Below, one piece after another: positions 16,994 to 26,382 of a stretch of 64,000 nucleotides of DNA. The position numbers and the translations under genes are program-made. The DNA is taken from contig JBMNUM010000002.1 of assembly GCA_050946275.1 (NCBI GenBank), positions 62,001 to 126,000 of the forward strand, given 5' to 3'. Below the pieces are notes generated by a model, which saw only the letters and a list, made by a program, of their open reading frames with translations, was not told the origin of the DNA and ran no database searches. How positions within the stretch are numbered: the stretch's first letter is position 1; each line of letters opens with the position of its first letter. The stretch comes from JBMNUM01 sp050946275 (GTDB lineage Bacteria; Actinomycetota; Coriobacteriia; Coriobacteriales; CADBOM01).

Positions 16994-17920
16994 TTACTCG
17001 CTCACGTAGCTGGTGGTGGTCACCGCGATCGACGAGCCGTCGGATTTCATGATGACGGAGCCGTCGAGGTCCGTGCGGTAGATGGCCGCACCGGCCTTCG
17101 CGAGGCGGTCGAGCACCTGCTCCTTGGGGTGGCCGTAGTCGTTGCCGGCTCCCACGGAGATCACGGCGTATTGCGGGTCCACCGCCTTGAGGAAGGCGGG
17201 CGTGGAGGACGAGCGCGACCCGTGGTGCGCGACCTTGAGCACATCGGCGGCGAGGTCGGCCCGGGCCGAGAGGAGCGATTCCTCCTCCGCAGCCTCGGCA
17301 TCTCCGGTGAAGAGGAACGACGTCTCGCCGAAATCGACACGGCACACGAGCGAGTTGTCGTTGTCGCCCTCGAGCTGCCGCACGGGTCCGACGAACGTCA
17401 GCACGGCATCGCCGAACTCGACCGTATCGCCCGGCTCGGGCACGGCGAGCGTCACGCCGGCCTTCTCGAGGTTCGCGAATAACGACGAGAACGTGCGCAG
17501 GCTGGTGTCGACATCCCACGTCGAGCAATAGCACGCATCGCAGCCAGCGGCGTTGAGTGCCGCGGAGATGCCGCCTATGTGATCGACGTCGGGATGTGAG
17601 GCGACGATGGCATCGAAGCGCCCGACGCCGATATCGCGGACGATGCTGTATACCTTGCGGGAAGCGTCGCGCGGGCCGCCGTCGATCAGAACGTGATGCC
17701 CGTCGCATGACAGGAGCGCGCAATCACCCTGCCCCACGTCGATGAAGCGCACGACGAGCTCGCCGTCGACATCACGTGCGGGCCGGTTGGAGACGGCATC
17801 CGCCGCACTGCCCCCGACCTGCGAGGGAGCGCATCCCGCCAAGCAAAACGAGAGCGCGAGCACGAGCGCGACGATGGGACAAACGGGGCATATCCCTTTT
17901 CGTCCCGCTCGCGTGCTCAT
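16994..17920 (-). CDS. ComEC/Rec2-type metallo-beta-lactamase-fold lipoprotein
   Basis: 308 residues: signal with lipobox FCLAGC, then an MBL domain with FIDVGQGDCALL, HHVLIDGGP, SHPDVDHIGG (metal site), a later FLFTGDAEAAEE and VLKVAHHGSRSS. These are the marks of the isolated ComEC C-terminal hydrolase family, exported enzymes that act on phosphodiesters, possibly DNA. The stop of the upstream membrane protein gene overlaps its ATG by 4 nt, so both are one operon. Confidence 0.85.
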   Translation of the reverse strand: MSTRAGRKGICPVCPIVALVLALSFCLAGCAPSQVGGSAADAVSNRPARDVDGELVVRFIDVGQGDCALLSCDGHHVLIDGGPRDASRKVYSIVRDIGVGRFDAIVASHPDVDHIGGISAALNAAGCDACYCSTWDVDTSLRTFSSLFANLEKAGVTLAVPEPGDTVEFGDAVLTFVGPVRQLEGDNDNSLVCRVDFGETSFLFTGDAEAAEEESLLSARADLAADVLKVAHHGSRSSSTPAFLKAVDPQYAVISVGAGNDYGHPKEQVLDRLAKAGAAIYRTDLDGSVIMKSDGSSIAVTTTSYVSE

Positions 17921-18483
17921 CGGGCATCCTCGGGTGCGGGAACGTAGTCGCCGTCGTACGACCCCTCCCCCGGACCGGCACCATCGTCGCCCTTGAGCAG
18001 GCGAATGGTCTCGAAGATGCCGTAGGCGACGACCGCCACCTCGATGAGCGCGACGATGGTCCAGAACAGGCCGGTCGTGTCGCCGAACGCGAACGTGAAG
18101 GCCACGATGGCGATGATGGCGAGCGGCGCGAGCGCGAGAGCCGTGAGCACCACGTAGCGCCCCCTCTTGCCCGGACGATACGCCACGCGCGCGATGATCG
18201 TGAACAGCAGGGAGCCGATCGCCAGGACGATCTCCACGAAGGCGAGCAAGATCACCGCCATGATTCCCACGTCGCCGAGCGCGAGGCCGAGCATGTTGAC
18301 GAGCATGCCGTAGCCCTCCGGGTCGCTGATCTCGCCTTGGCTCGTCGCGGGAACGACCTGGTCGGAGAGGACCTTGATGCCGTCGAGCAGCACCGACGCG
18401 CCCACCAGCAGGACGACGCCGATGAGAATCGCGACGAGCGCGCCCACGAGCTCGACGATCAATATGCGTGTCTGCCTGCGCAT
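17917..18483 (-). CDS. Four-helix membrane protein of unknown function
   Basis: 188 residues with four hydrophobic helices (about 8-36, 66-92, 108-132 and 138-160) and an acidic, Gly-rich tail ending PAPEDAR. No family recognised. Overlaps the start of the MBL lipoprotein gene by ATGA, so it is co-translated with it and may assist it at the membrane. Confidence 0.7.
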   Translation of the reverse strand: MRRQTRILIVELVGALVAILIGVVLLVGASVLLDGIKVLSDQVVPATSQGEISDPEGYGMLVNMLGLALGDVGIMAVILLAFVEIVLAIGSLLFTIIARVAYRPGKRGRYVVLTALALAPLAIIAIVAFTFAFGDTTGLFWTIVALIEVAVVAYGIFETIRLLKGDDGAGPGEGSYDGDYVPAPEDAR

Positions 18484-18549
18484 CGCACCTCCCGCATCAA
18501 CTTAGTTCAGGATTTTGGCACATTTTGTGCGCCACTGCAGGCCGGGCAA

Positions 18550-21090
18550 TCACTCCGCTCCCAGATAGCGGCCCGTGATGCTGTCCGGGCATGCGGCGAC
18601 CTGCTCCGGGGTGCCTGCGCAGACGATACGACCGCCGGCCTCGCCGCCGCCCGGCCCCATGTCGATGACCCAATCGGCGTTGGCGATGACGTCGAGGTCG
18701 TGCTCGATCACGACGACCGTCGCGCCGTGCTCCACGAGGCTCTGCAGCACGCCGAGCAGCGTCTCGACGTCGAGCGGGTGCAACCCGATCGTGGGCTCGT
18801 CGAAGACGAACAGCGCACCGACCTGGTCCTTGCCCATCTCGCTCGCGAGCTTGAGGCGCTGCGCCTCGCCGCCGGAGAGCGCCGGCGTCGACTCGCCGAG
18901 CGTCAGGTAGCCGAGCCCTAGGTCGTCGAGGATCTGCAGCTTCTTCCGCGCGCGCTTGAGCCCCTTGACGCCGTCCAGTCGCACAAGCGCCTCGCGCACC
19001 GTGAGAGACATGAGCTCGGGCAGCGACAGCGCATCGTCGACGAAGCCATCACCTGAAGCATCGTCGCCCTCGCCTTCCGTCCACATGCGCACCTGGTAAG
19101 CATCCTCGCCGTATCGGCTCCCCCGGCAGTCGGGACACGTGATCTCCACGTCGGGAAGGAACTGCACGTCGAGCGAGATCTGCCCCGTGCCATCGCATGT
19201 CGGGCACTTGAGGCTGCCCGTGTTGTAGGAGAAGTCGCCCGCTTTCAGGCCCCGCTCGACCGCATCGGGCAGCTTGGCGTAGGCCTTGCGGAGCTCGTCG
19301 AGCACGCCGGAGTACGTCGCCACCGTCGAGCGCACGTTGATGCCGATGGGCGTCGCGTCGATGAGGTCGGCGCGTTTGAGCCAGGACGCGCGCACCGACT
19401 GCACATGCGCCGGCATCCGCTCGCCCTGCAGCATCGCCGTGCACCCGGGCACGAGGCTCTCGAGCACCATGGTCGTCTTGCCGGAGCCGGACACGCCGGT
19501 CACCACCGTCATGCGGCCGCGCGGCACGCGCACCTCGAGCGGCTTGACCGTGTGGATCGCGCCGGTCTTCAGGAAGATCTCGCCCTCCTCGAACACGTAC
19601 TCGGACGCGACGGGCTGCCGCACGCGGACATGCCGCTCGCCGGCCAGGAAGGGCGCGATGCGCGACGCAGGGTCGGCGCACACGTCGGCGACGCTGCCCT
19701 GCGCGATGATGCGTCCTCCGTCGGCACCCGAGCCGGGACCGATCTCGATGATGTGGTCGGAGTGCCGCAGGACGCGCACATCATGGTCGACCATCACGAC
19801 GGAGTTGCCGTCGGCAAGCAGGTCGTCCACCACGCCGAGCAGGCCCTCCACGTTGGAGGGATGCAGGCCGATCGACGGCTCGTCGAGCACGTAGAGCACG
19901 CCCGTCGTCCGGTTGCGCACCGAGCGCGCGAGCTGCACGCGCTGGCGCTCGCCGGTCGACAGCGTCGAGCTGGCACGGTCGAGCGAGAGGTAGCCGAGCC
20001 CGAGCTGCTGACGGCGCTCGATGGGCTCGGTCGTCTCCGCGACGATGCCCGTGGCCATCTCGCGCATCTCGGGCGGCATGAGGTCGGGCACACGCGGAAT
20101 CCACGCGGCGAGCTCGTCGAGCGTCATCGCGGTCACCTGTCCCAGGTGCATGCCGTCGAGCAGCGTCGAGCGCACCCGGGCGGAGAGCCTGGTGCCGCCG
20201 CATTCGGGGCATGGCTGCTCGCTCAGGAACTTCGACACGCGCTTGAGGCCCTTCTCATCCTTCACCTTCGACAGCGCGTTCTCCACCGTGTAGACCGCGT
20301 TGTAGTAGGTGAAGTCCATCTCGCCGGCCATGCCGGTCTTCTCGTTCATGTAGAGGATGTGCTTCTTCTCGGCCGGACCGTGGTAGACGATATCGCGCTC
20401 CTCATCGGTCAGCTCGCAGAACGGCACATCGGTGCGGACGCCCATCTCGCGGCAGATGTCCTTCATGAGCGACCACATGAGTAGGCCCCACACGGCCACG
20501 GCGCCCTCGTCGATCGTCTTGGTCTCGTCGGGGACGAGCGTCGAGATGTCGACCTGCCGCACGATGCCGGTGCCGGCGCACTCGGGGCAGGCACCCTCGC
20601 TGTTGAACGCCATCTCCTCTGCGCCCGGCCCGTAGAACTCCTCGCCGCACTCGGGGCAGGTGATCGGCAGCTCGAGCGCAACGTTCATGCTCGGGGGCAC
20701 GTGATGGCCGTTCGGGCACATGTGGCTGCCGAGACGCGAGAACATGAGGCGCAGGTAGTTCAGCAGCTCCGTGGACGTGCCGAACGTCGAGCGCACGCCG
20801 GGGATGCCGGGGCGCTGGCGCAGCGCGAGCGCTGCGGGCACGTGGAGCACCTCGTCGACATCGGCGCGCGAGGCCTGCGAGATCCGGCGGCGCATGTAGG
20901 TCGACAGCGCGTCGAGATAGCGGCGCGAGCCCTCCGCATACAGCACGCCAAGCGCCAGCGAACTCTTCCCCGAGCCCGACACGCCGGCAATGCCGACCAG
21001 CTCGCCGAGCGGGATCCTCGCGTCGAGGTTCTTGAGATTGTGCACGCGAGCGCCGCGCACTTCTATATATTCCGGCGATTCCTGTGCCAC
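18550..21090 (-). CDS. UvrA2-like ABC ATPase (excinuclease A paralogue)
   Basis: 846 residues with two ABC modules: Walker A GVSGSGKSS and GVSGSGKTT, signatures LSTGERQRVQLA and LSGGEAQRLKLA, Walker B LDEPSIGLHP and FDEPTIGLHP. Zinc sites: CPECGEEF/CPECAGTG in the first half and CPTCDGTG/CPDCRGSR in the second. It is about 100 residues shorter than housekeeping UvrA (about 940), in the range of UvrA2-type proteins that often lack the UvrB-binding domain and are linked with DNA-damaging drug tolerance. I start at a GTG (21090) because AGGAG lies just before it and the protein then begins close to YIEVRGARVHNLKNL, as in UvrA. Confidence 0.85.
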   Translation of the reverse strand: MAQESPEYIEVRGARVHNLKNLDARIPLGELVGIAGVSGSGKSSLALGVLYAEGSRRYLDALSTYMRRRISQASRADVDEVLHVPAALALRQRPGIPGVRSTFGTSTELLNYLRLMFSRLGSHMCPNGHHVPPSMNVALELPITCPECGEEFYGPGAEEMAFNSEGACPECAGTGIVRQVDISTLVPDETKTIDEGAVAVWGLLMWSLMKDICREMGVRTDVPFCELTDEERDIVYHGPAEKKHILYMNEKTGMAGEMDFTYYNAVYTVENALSKVKDEKGLKRVSKFLSEQPCPECGGTRLSARVRSTLLDGMHLGQVTAMTLDELAAWIPRVPDLMPPEMREMATGIVAETTEPIERRQQLGLGYLSLDRASSTLSTGERQRVQLARSVRNRTTGVLYVLDEPSIGLHPSNVEGLLGVVDDLLADGNSVVMVDHDVRVLRHSDHIIEIGPGSGADGGRIIAQGSVADVCADPASRIAPFLAGERHVRVRQPVASEYVFEEGEIFLKTGAIHTVKPLEVRVPRGRMTVVTGVSGSGKTTMVLESLVPGCTAMLQGERMPAHVQSVRASWLKRADLIDATPIGINVRSTVATYSGVLDELRKAYAKLPDAVERGLKAGDFSYNTGSLKCPTCDGTGQISLDVQFLPDVEITCPDCRGSRYGEDAYQVRMWTEGEGDDASGDGFVDDALSLPELMSLTVREALVRLDGVKGLKRARKKLQILDDLGLGYLTLGESTPALSGGEAQRLKLASEMGKDQVGALFVFDEPTIGLHPLDVETLLGVLQSLVEHGATVVVIEHDLDVIANADWVIDMGPGGGEAGGRIVCAGTPEQVAACPDSITGRYLGAE

Positions 21091-21132
21091 CCGTGCTCCT
21101 ATTCCACCCCATCCGTTACCATAGCCATGATA

Positions 21133-21161
21133 CTGGAACGCTCCCCGGGAGAGCGTTCCAG
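21133..21161. repeat. Dispersed palindrome GGAACGCTCC, copy upstream of GNAT gene
   Basis: CTGGAACGCTC / GAGCGTTCCAG with a 7-nt centre, in the divergent spacer between uvrA2 and the GNAT gene. Related copies at 21727-21755, 35837-35862 and inside 14301-14316. Confidence 0.7.
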
Positions 21162-21226
21162 ATATTACCCGCGGCGAGCAGCTGGGGTGCTCCGGGAAGA
21201 GAGCCCCGAAATCGGGAGGAATACGC

Positions 21227-21703
21227 ATGGGATTCGAGATTCGCGAGGCGACACGGGACGACATCCCCCTGTTCATGGGGATGCTCCGCAGGATGGCCGC
21301 CTACGAGAAGCTGGAGGACTGGATGACGGCCGAACCGGCCTCCATGGAACGCTTGATCTTCGACGAGCGCGTTCTCGAGGTGTTCTTCGCCGTCGAGGAC
21401 GGCATCGAGGTCGGTTTCTCCGCGTACTCGAAGAACTTCTCCACGTTCTACGGCTTCCCCACGCTCTTCCTCGAGGACATCTTCATCGAGGAAGAACATC
21501 GCCGGAAAGGCTACGGCCGCAAGCTCGTCAAGCACGGCGCGCGACTCGCAGTGGAGCGCGGATACGGCCGCATGGACTGGTACTGCCTCGACTGGAACAA
21601 GGCGGGTATCGACTTCTACGAGTCTCTCGGCGCCAAGCCCCTCGGGGAATGGGTCCTCTACCGTCTCGAAGGCGAGGCCCTCGAGGAGGCCGCCTCAAAA
21701 TGA
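21227..21703 (+). CDS. GNAT acetyltransferase, SSAT-like
   Basis: 158 residues. The order IREATRDDIPLF, NFSTFYGFPTLFLEDIFIEE, RRKGYGRKLVKHGARLA and MDWYCLDWNKAGIDFYESLGA matches diamine/thialysine N-acetyltransferases (SSAT1/2-like). The EEHRRKGYGRKL segment is the acetyl-CoA pyrophosphate loop. Likely acetylates a small polyamine or amino-thioether in the cytoplasm. The gene is bracketed by two copies of the same palindrome, 66 nt before the start and 24 nt after the stop, which could mark past insertion as a cassette. Confidence 0.82.
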   Translation: MGFEIREATRDDIPLFMGMLRRMAAYEKLEDWMTAEPASMERLIFDERVLEVFFAVEDGIEVGFSAYSKNFSTFYGFPTLFLEDIFIEEEHRRKGYGRKLVKHGARLAVERGYGRMDWYCLDWNKAGIDFYESLGAKPLGEWVLYRLEGEALEEAASK

Positions 21704-21726
21704 GCCGAGCCGAGCACGGCGCCTCT

Positions 21727-21755
21727 CTGGAACGCTCCCCCGGGGAGCGTTCCAG
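21727..21755. repeat. Dispersed palindrome, copy downstream of GNAT gene
   Basis: CTGGAACGCTCCCC, one base, GGGGAGCGTTCCAG: 14-bp perfect arms. No U-tract follows. Confidence 0.7.
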
Positions 21756-21790
21756 TCATTGTCACATTTGCCCAATTATCAACAGGGGAA

Positions 21791-21811
21791 TTCGTGCGGC
21801 TTGACCTTGAA
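21791..21811 (+). promoter_or_regulatory. Shared GRE1/GRE2 upstream element
   Basis: TTCGTGCGGCTTGACCTTGA plus A. It matches 39751-39771 at 19 of 21 positions and is 98 nt before the GRE1 start; the GRE2 copy is 102 nt before its start. TTGACC or TTGAAT may also serve as a -35 box. Confidence 0.6.
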
Positions 21812-21888
21812 TCTGCTGCATCGAAGATGAAAGAATGGTAAACGCTAAGAAGTCGGAAATCACGACAGCAAGCTAAGGAGGCAGATAC

Positions 21889-24384
21889 ATGATCAGCGAT
21901 ACCATCACCGCCGCCAATCGACCCGAGGCCATCGAGCCGTATGACAAGGTCTGGGGCGTCGGCGTGTCGGGTCTCGACGAGGAGATCTCGCCGTTCCCGC
22001 GCATCAACCGCATGCTCGAGCGCGCCAAGTCGGCCAAGAGCCGCATCGACACGCAGCGCATGGAGATCATCACCGAGTCGTACAAGAAGAGCAAGGGCCA
22101 GCCGCAGATCAAGCGCGTCGCCCAGGGCTTCCACGACATCATCGAGAAGTGCGACGTCCGCGTCGGCGACGACGAGATCATCCTCGGCGAGATCGCCGCT
22201 CCGGCCTTCGCCGCCCCGATCTACCCCGAGTTCTCGATCAACTTCATGATCGAGGAGATGGACGCCATCGACCGCGGCGAGGCCGTGCCGTTCGAGGAGC
22301 GCAACAACGACAAGTACTACATCACCGATGAGCAGAAGGCCAAGATCCGCGAGCTCGCCCCCGCATGGGACAACGAGACCGTGTACAACAACGTCATGGC
22401 CCAGCTCGGCCCGGAGGAGAAGAAGGGCGCCGGCTTCGCGTACTTCAACGACCTGTACGCCACCGCCGGCATCGGCCACATCTCCGTCGACTACCCGATG
22501 CTTCTCAAGCTCGGCTGGAAGGGCATCAAGGCCCGCATCGACGAGCAGCTCGCCAAGCTCGAGCTCGGCACCCCCGAGGCCATCCAGCAGCGCACCTTCT
22601 GGGAGGCGCAGCTCATCTCCGTCGACGCCTCGATGCTGTACTTCCGCCGCTATGGCGAGAAGGCCGCCGAGGTCGCCGCTGAGTGCACCGACCCGCAGCG
22701 CAAGGCAGAGCTCGAGCGCATGAGCGCGAACTGCCTGTGGGTGTCCGAGAACCCGCCGCGGGACTTCTGGGAGGCCATCCAGCTGTGGTGGGGCGCCACG
22801 AACCTCATCCTCATCGAGTCCAACGGCCACTCCGTCACCTATGGCCGCTTCGACCAGTTCATGGGTCCGTTCTACGAGAACGACATCAAGAACGGCACGC
22901 TCACCCGCGAGTTCATGCAGGAGCTCATCGAGTGCTCGTTCCTCAAGATGGACGAGCTGCGCAAGTGGCGCGACTACTTCAACACCATCATCGCCTCCGG
23001 CATCGGCTGGGGCGGCACGGCCCTCAACGTCGGCGGCGTGAAGCCCGACGGCACCGACGGCGTCAACGACGTCTCGTACATGGTGCTCGACGCGCATGCG
23101 CACACCCGCATCACCAACCCGTGGATGGGCGTCAAGCTGTCCGAGAAGAACCCCGAGGAGTTCTGGATCAAGACGTTCAACGTCTGCCGCATCGGCACCG
23201 GCGAGCCCAAGGTCTACAACGACGACCTGTACTACAAGACGCTCTCCAACTACGGCGTGCCGGTCGAGCAGGCCCGCGACTGGGTCGGCATCGGCTGCGT
23301 CGAGCCCGAGGTTCCCGGCTACACCTACGGCTGGCATGACGCCGACTACTACAACTGCACGAAGGTCTTCCTCCTCGCCATCAACAACGGCGAGACGTTC
23401 GAGGGCGAGAAGGTCGGCGCAGAGACCGGCTACCTCACCGACATGAAGAGCTTCGACGAGGTCAAGCAGGCCTTCGACATCCAGATGAAGTACTGGTGCG
23501 ACCGCATGCTGTCGACCATCAACACGATGGATCTTGTGCACCAGCGCGTGCACCCCCTGCCGTACCTGTCGCTGCTCGTGCACGACTGCACCGAGCGCGG
23601 CGTGGACATCAGCGCAGGCGGCGCACGCTTCAACTACTCCGGCCCGCAGTGCGTCGGCCTCGGCACCGTCACCGACTCGCTGTGCACCATCAAGCAGCTC
23701 ATCTTCGAGGAGGGCAAGATCACCGCTGAGGAGCTCATGGAGGCCCTGAAGGCGAACTGGGAGGGCCACGAGGTCCTGCAGGCCATGGTCAACTCCGACC
23801 TGGTGCACCACTATGGCAACGACGACGACTACGCGGACGAGATCGCGAAGTTCGTCATCGACACCTACTGCAAGCACGTGGAGCATCGCCCGAACGCCCG
23901 TGGCGGCGAGTTCCGCCCCGGCGTCTACTCCGTGTCGATCAACGTGCCGGCCGGCATGCTGTGCGACGCCTCCCCGGACGGCCGCAAGGCCGGCGAGCCC
24001 GTGTCCGACTGCCTCGGGCCGGCGCATCCGGACGGCAAGTCGCACGACATCAAGGGCCCGCTCGCGATCGCGAACTCCCTGGCCAAGCTCGACCAGACCC
24101 GCATCGCCAACGGCGTCATCCTGAACTGGAAGTTCACCCCCGAGACCCTGGCCGGCGAGGCTGGACTCGACAACTTCATCAACCTGTTCAAGGGCTACTT
24201 CGGCAAGGGCGGACTGCAGAGCCAATTCAACGTCACGAGCAAGGAGACGCTCGAGGCCGCGCAGAAAAAGCCGAAGGACTACCGCGACCTCATGGTCCGC
24301 GTCGCCGGTTACTCGGCGTACTTCACCGAGCTGTCCCCCGAGCTCCAGAGCGACCTCATCGGCCGCACCGAGCTCTCGTTCTAA
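21889..24384 (+). CDS. Glycyl radical enzyme 1 (eliminase type, GCVEP)
   Basis: 831 residues, pyruvate-formate-lyase-like ten-strand barrel. The thiyl Cys is Cys470 in GIGCVEPEVPG, with the base Glu472, as in glycerol/propanediol dehydratase, choline lyase and isethionate lyase; pyruvate formate-lyase, with its Cys-Cys pair, is excluded. The glycyl loop is RVAGYSAYF with Gly807. The substrate-side loop reads ESNGHSVTYGRFDQF. A YGWHDADYYN block follows the active site. A dedicated activase gene lies 112 nt downstream, past a terminator. The enzyme should remove a leaving group (OH, amine or sulfite) from a small polar substrate, but I cannot name it. Start at 21889 follows AAGGAGG. GRE2 is its closest relative here. 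Confidence 0.9.
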   Translation: MISDTITAANRPEAIEPYDKVWGVGVSGLDEEISPFPRINRMLERAKSAKSRIDTQRMEIITESYKKSKGQPQIKRVAQGFHDIIEKCDVRVGDDEIILGEIAAPAFAAPIYPEFSINFMIEEMDAIDRGEAVPFEERNNDKYYITDEQKAKIRELAPAWDNETVYNNVMAQLGPEEKKGAGFAYFNDLYATAGIGHISVDYPMLLKLGWKGIKARIDEQLAKLELGTPEAIQQRTFWEAQLISVDASMLYFRRYGEKAAEVAAECTDPQRKAELERMSANCLWVSENPPRDFWEAIQLWWGATNLILIESNGHSVTYGRFDQFMGPFYENDIKNGTLTREFMQELIECSFLKMDELRKWRDYFNTIIASGIGWGGTALNVGGVKPDGTDGVNDVSYMVLDAHAHTRITNPWMGVKLSEKNPEEFWIKTFNVCRIGTGEPKVYNDDLYYKTLSNYGVPVEQARDWVGIGCVEPEVPGYTYGWHDADYYNCTKVFLLAINNGETFEGEKVGAETGYLTDMKSFDEVKQAFDIQMKYWCDRMLSTINTMDLVHQRVHPLPYLSLLVHDCTERGVDISAGGARFNYSGPQCVGLGTVTDSLCTIKQLIFEEGKITAEELMEALKANWEGHEVLQAMVNSDLVHHYGNDDDYADEIAKFVIDTYCKHVEHRPNARGGEFRPGVYSVSINVPAGMLCDASPDGRKAGEPVSDCLGPAHPDGKSHDIKGPLAIANSLAKLDQTRIANGVILNWKFTPETLAGEAGLDNFINLFKGYFGKGGLQSQFNVTSKETLEAAQKKPKDYRDLMVRVAGYSAYFTELSPELQSDLIGRTELSF

Positions 24385-24396
24385 AGAGTTTCAAGG

Positions 24397-24430
24397 AAGG
24401 CCCGGGGTCGCGAGGTCCCGGGCCTTCGTC
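24397..24430 (+). terminator. Hairpin between GRE1 and activase 1
   Basis: AAGGCCCGGG / CCCGGGCCTT, 10-nt loop, then CGTCTGT. Without a long U-tract it may partly terminate, giving less activase than GRE. Confidence 0.75.
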
Positions 24431-24496
24431 TGTCAAGGTGCCAAACAAGACGGGGCTGTCTGGCACATCCCACCGAGGCAACACGAGGAGAAAAGC

Positions 24497-25477
24497 ATGA
24501 GCGCCGACAAGGGCATTGTCTTCAACATCCAGCACCTGACCGTCCATGACGGCCCGGGCATCCGCACGGAAGTCTTCCTGAAAGGCTGTCCGCTGCGCTG
24601 CCGTTGGTGCTCGAACCCCGAGGGCCTCGACCCCCAGCGCCAGCTCGGCATCTACCCCGACAAGTGCCTCGGCAAGGACAAGTGCGGCCTGTGCATCAAG
24701 GCGTGCCCGAAGCAGGGCAAGCCGCTCGAGTTCACCGAGGACGGCATCATCATCGGCTCGAACATGGAGTGCATCCGCTGCATGTCGTGCGCTCAGGCCT
24801 GCTTCGTCCACGCGATCAAGTCGTGGGGCAGCATCATGACCGTCGACGAGGTCATGGCCGAGGTCATGGCCGACACGCACTACTACGAGACGTCGGGTGG
24901 CGGCATCACCCTGAACGGCGGCGAGGTCATGATGCAGTGGGAGTTCGCGGTCGAGCTGCTCAAGGCCTGCCGCGCCAATGGAATCAACACGTGCGTCGAG
25001 ACGACGGGCTTCTGCAAGCCCGAGATCCTCGAGCACTTCTACGGGCTCACCGACCTGTGGCTCGTCGACCTCAAGTTCATGGACTCCGACAAGCAGAAGA
25101 AGTGGACCGGCCAGGGCAACGAGCGGATCCTCGCCAACCTCGAGAAGCTCGCCAAGGACGGCAACAAGATGGTCGTCCGCATCCCGGTGATCCCCGGCAT
25201 CAACGACGACGATGAGAACATCCGCGCGAGCGCCGAGTTCGTGCGCGACAAGCTCGGCGACGCCGTCGTGCAGCTGCAGCTGCTGCAGTACCGCAAGATG
25301 GGCGTCGAGAAGTACAACTCGATCGGCGTCCCCTACCCCATGCCCGCGGACTTCCAGCCCGGCGAGCGCAGGGACCGCGAGCTGCGCCTGCGCGAGCTGG
25401 CCGCCATCATGCAGGAGTACGGCATCCCAGCCGTCGCGGGCAGCAACGACATCATCGACACCGGCGAGAACGAGTAG
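24497..25477 (+). CDS. Glycyl radical enzyme activating enzyme 1
   Basis: 326 residues. Radical SAM cluster CPLRCRWC (Cys31, 35, 38) after the typical DGPGIRTEVFLKGC start. Two inserted ferredoxin clusters: CLGKDKCGLCIKAC (Cys57-70) and CIRCMSCAQAC (Cys92-102), as in activases of eliminase-type GREs but not of PFL. The SAM-binding GGE motif is LNGGEVMMQ, with Val in place of the common Pro. Uses SAM to make the glycyl radical on GRE1. Start at ATG 24497 after GAGGAGAAAAGC. Confidence 0.9.
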   Translation: MSADKGIVFNIQHLTVHDGPGIRTEVFLKGCPLRCRWCSNPEGLDPQRQLGIYPDKCLGKDKCGLCIKACPKQGKPLEFTEDGIIIGSNMECIRCMSCAQACFVHAIKSWGSIMTVDEVMAEVMADTHYYETSGGGITLNGGEVMMQWEFAVELLKACRANGINTCVETTGFCKPEILEHFYGLTDLWLVDLKFMDSDKQKKWTGQGNERILANLEKLAKDGNKMVVRIPVIPGINDDDENIRASAEFVRDKLGDAVVQLQLLQYRKMGVEKYNSIGVPYPMPADFQPGERRDRELRLRELAAIMQEYGIPAVAGSNDIIDTGENE

Positions 25478-25513
25478 CGCCTGCACCGTACGGCACTCGG
25501 CTCAATACCCGCT

Positions 25514-25562
25514 AAACGGCCGGTGACCCCGCCTTGAACGACGGAGTCACCGGCCGTTTTAC
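25514..25562 (+). terminator. Terminator of the GRE1-activase unit
   Basis: AAACGGCCGGTGAC / GTCACCGGCCGTTTT with an 18-nt loop. A second, weaker hairpin follows: ACCACACTAG (25561-25570) pairs with CTAGTGTGGT (25608-25617), then TTTT. Confidence 0.85.
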
Positions 25563-25696
25563 CACACTAGACGTAATCACGATGCGGAAATCACACATTC
25601 ATCTCGCCTAGTGTGGTTTTTCATAACCTGGCAAGGGGATCCGAGGCCATTGCCATGGCGCCAGCGTCAGGCCCCTTTGCCATACGCGCCTGTGGG

Positions 25697-26350
25697 CTAA
25701 ACGAGCTTGTCGAACTTGTCGTTGAGCGCCTGAACGAGCTCGGCCTCCTGCTCGGCGGACAGCACATCATGGGCATCCTCCTGCGAGGGGACCGTGCCGT
25801 CCTGGATTGCCGCCACCTCGCCTCCGCGGATGAAGATCACGAAGGGCGTGTAGAGGTGCGGAACCCCCTCGTCATCGTCGGAGAGATGGGAGCCGAAAAG
25901 GTCGACGAACAGATCGTAGTCGGCGATATCGGTGTTGCTCTGCCATGCGGGATCGGCGCGTGTGTCGAGATATCCGACGCGCACGCCGCGCTCGAGCGCC
26001 ACATCGTTGAGATACGGGACGAGCGCGTTGCACCACGGGCAGTCCGCGAAGCCGCAGAACACGGCGAACGTGGAGCCGGCCCTCATCTCCGCGGCGATGT
26101 CCGCCACGGTCATGGAGACGAAAACGGTCTCGTCGCCCGCATCGAACGCATCGTAGCCGCTCATGTCCGACACCGGATACGCGTCAAGCGTGGAATATGC
26201 AGGCGCGAGAGCCGCCACACCCGATCCGGCGGCCTCCGAATCCCGCATGCCATCCGAGCATCCGTTGCACATGACGATCAGCACGGCCATGGCGAGCGTA
26301 AGCGCCCATGCAACCCGACCAGTCGCCAGCCCTTTCCCTATCGCACCCAT
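25697..26350 (-). CDS. Thioredoxin-fold lipoprotein (CPWC)
   Basis: 217 residues. Signal peptide with a late lipobox-type Cys (VMCNGC), then a thioredoxin-like domain with FCGFADCPWCNALVPYL, a cis-Pro region YTPFVIFI and a helical tail. The active CPWC pair resembles glutaredoxin-like motifs. It also looks related to bacteriocin-accessory thioredoxin proteins, so the exact family is open. Extracytoplasmic disulfide chemistry is likely. Start at 26350 (ATG after GGGAGAACGGTG); a GTG lies one codon earlier. Confidence 0.72.
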   Translation of the reverse strand: MGAIGKGLATGRVAWALTLAMAVLIVMCNGCSDGMRDSEAAGSGVAALAPAYSTLDAYPVSDMSGYDAFDAGDETVFVSMTVADIAAEMRAGSTFAVFCGFADCPWCNALVPYLNDVALERGVRVGYLDTRADPAWQSNTDIADYDLFVDLFGSHLSDDDEGVPHLYTPFVIFIRGGEVAAIQDGTVPSQEDAHDVLSAEQEAELVQALNDKFDKLV

Positions 26351-26382
26351 CACCGTTCTCCCATCTCAACCAACTCGCCATC

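Noticed and set aside
18550..21090. Housekeeping uvrA
   Set aside because: About 100 residues short and without uvrB nearby; fits the UvrA2-type paralogue better, though this is not proven.
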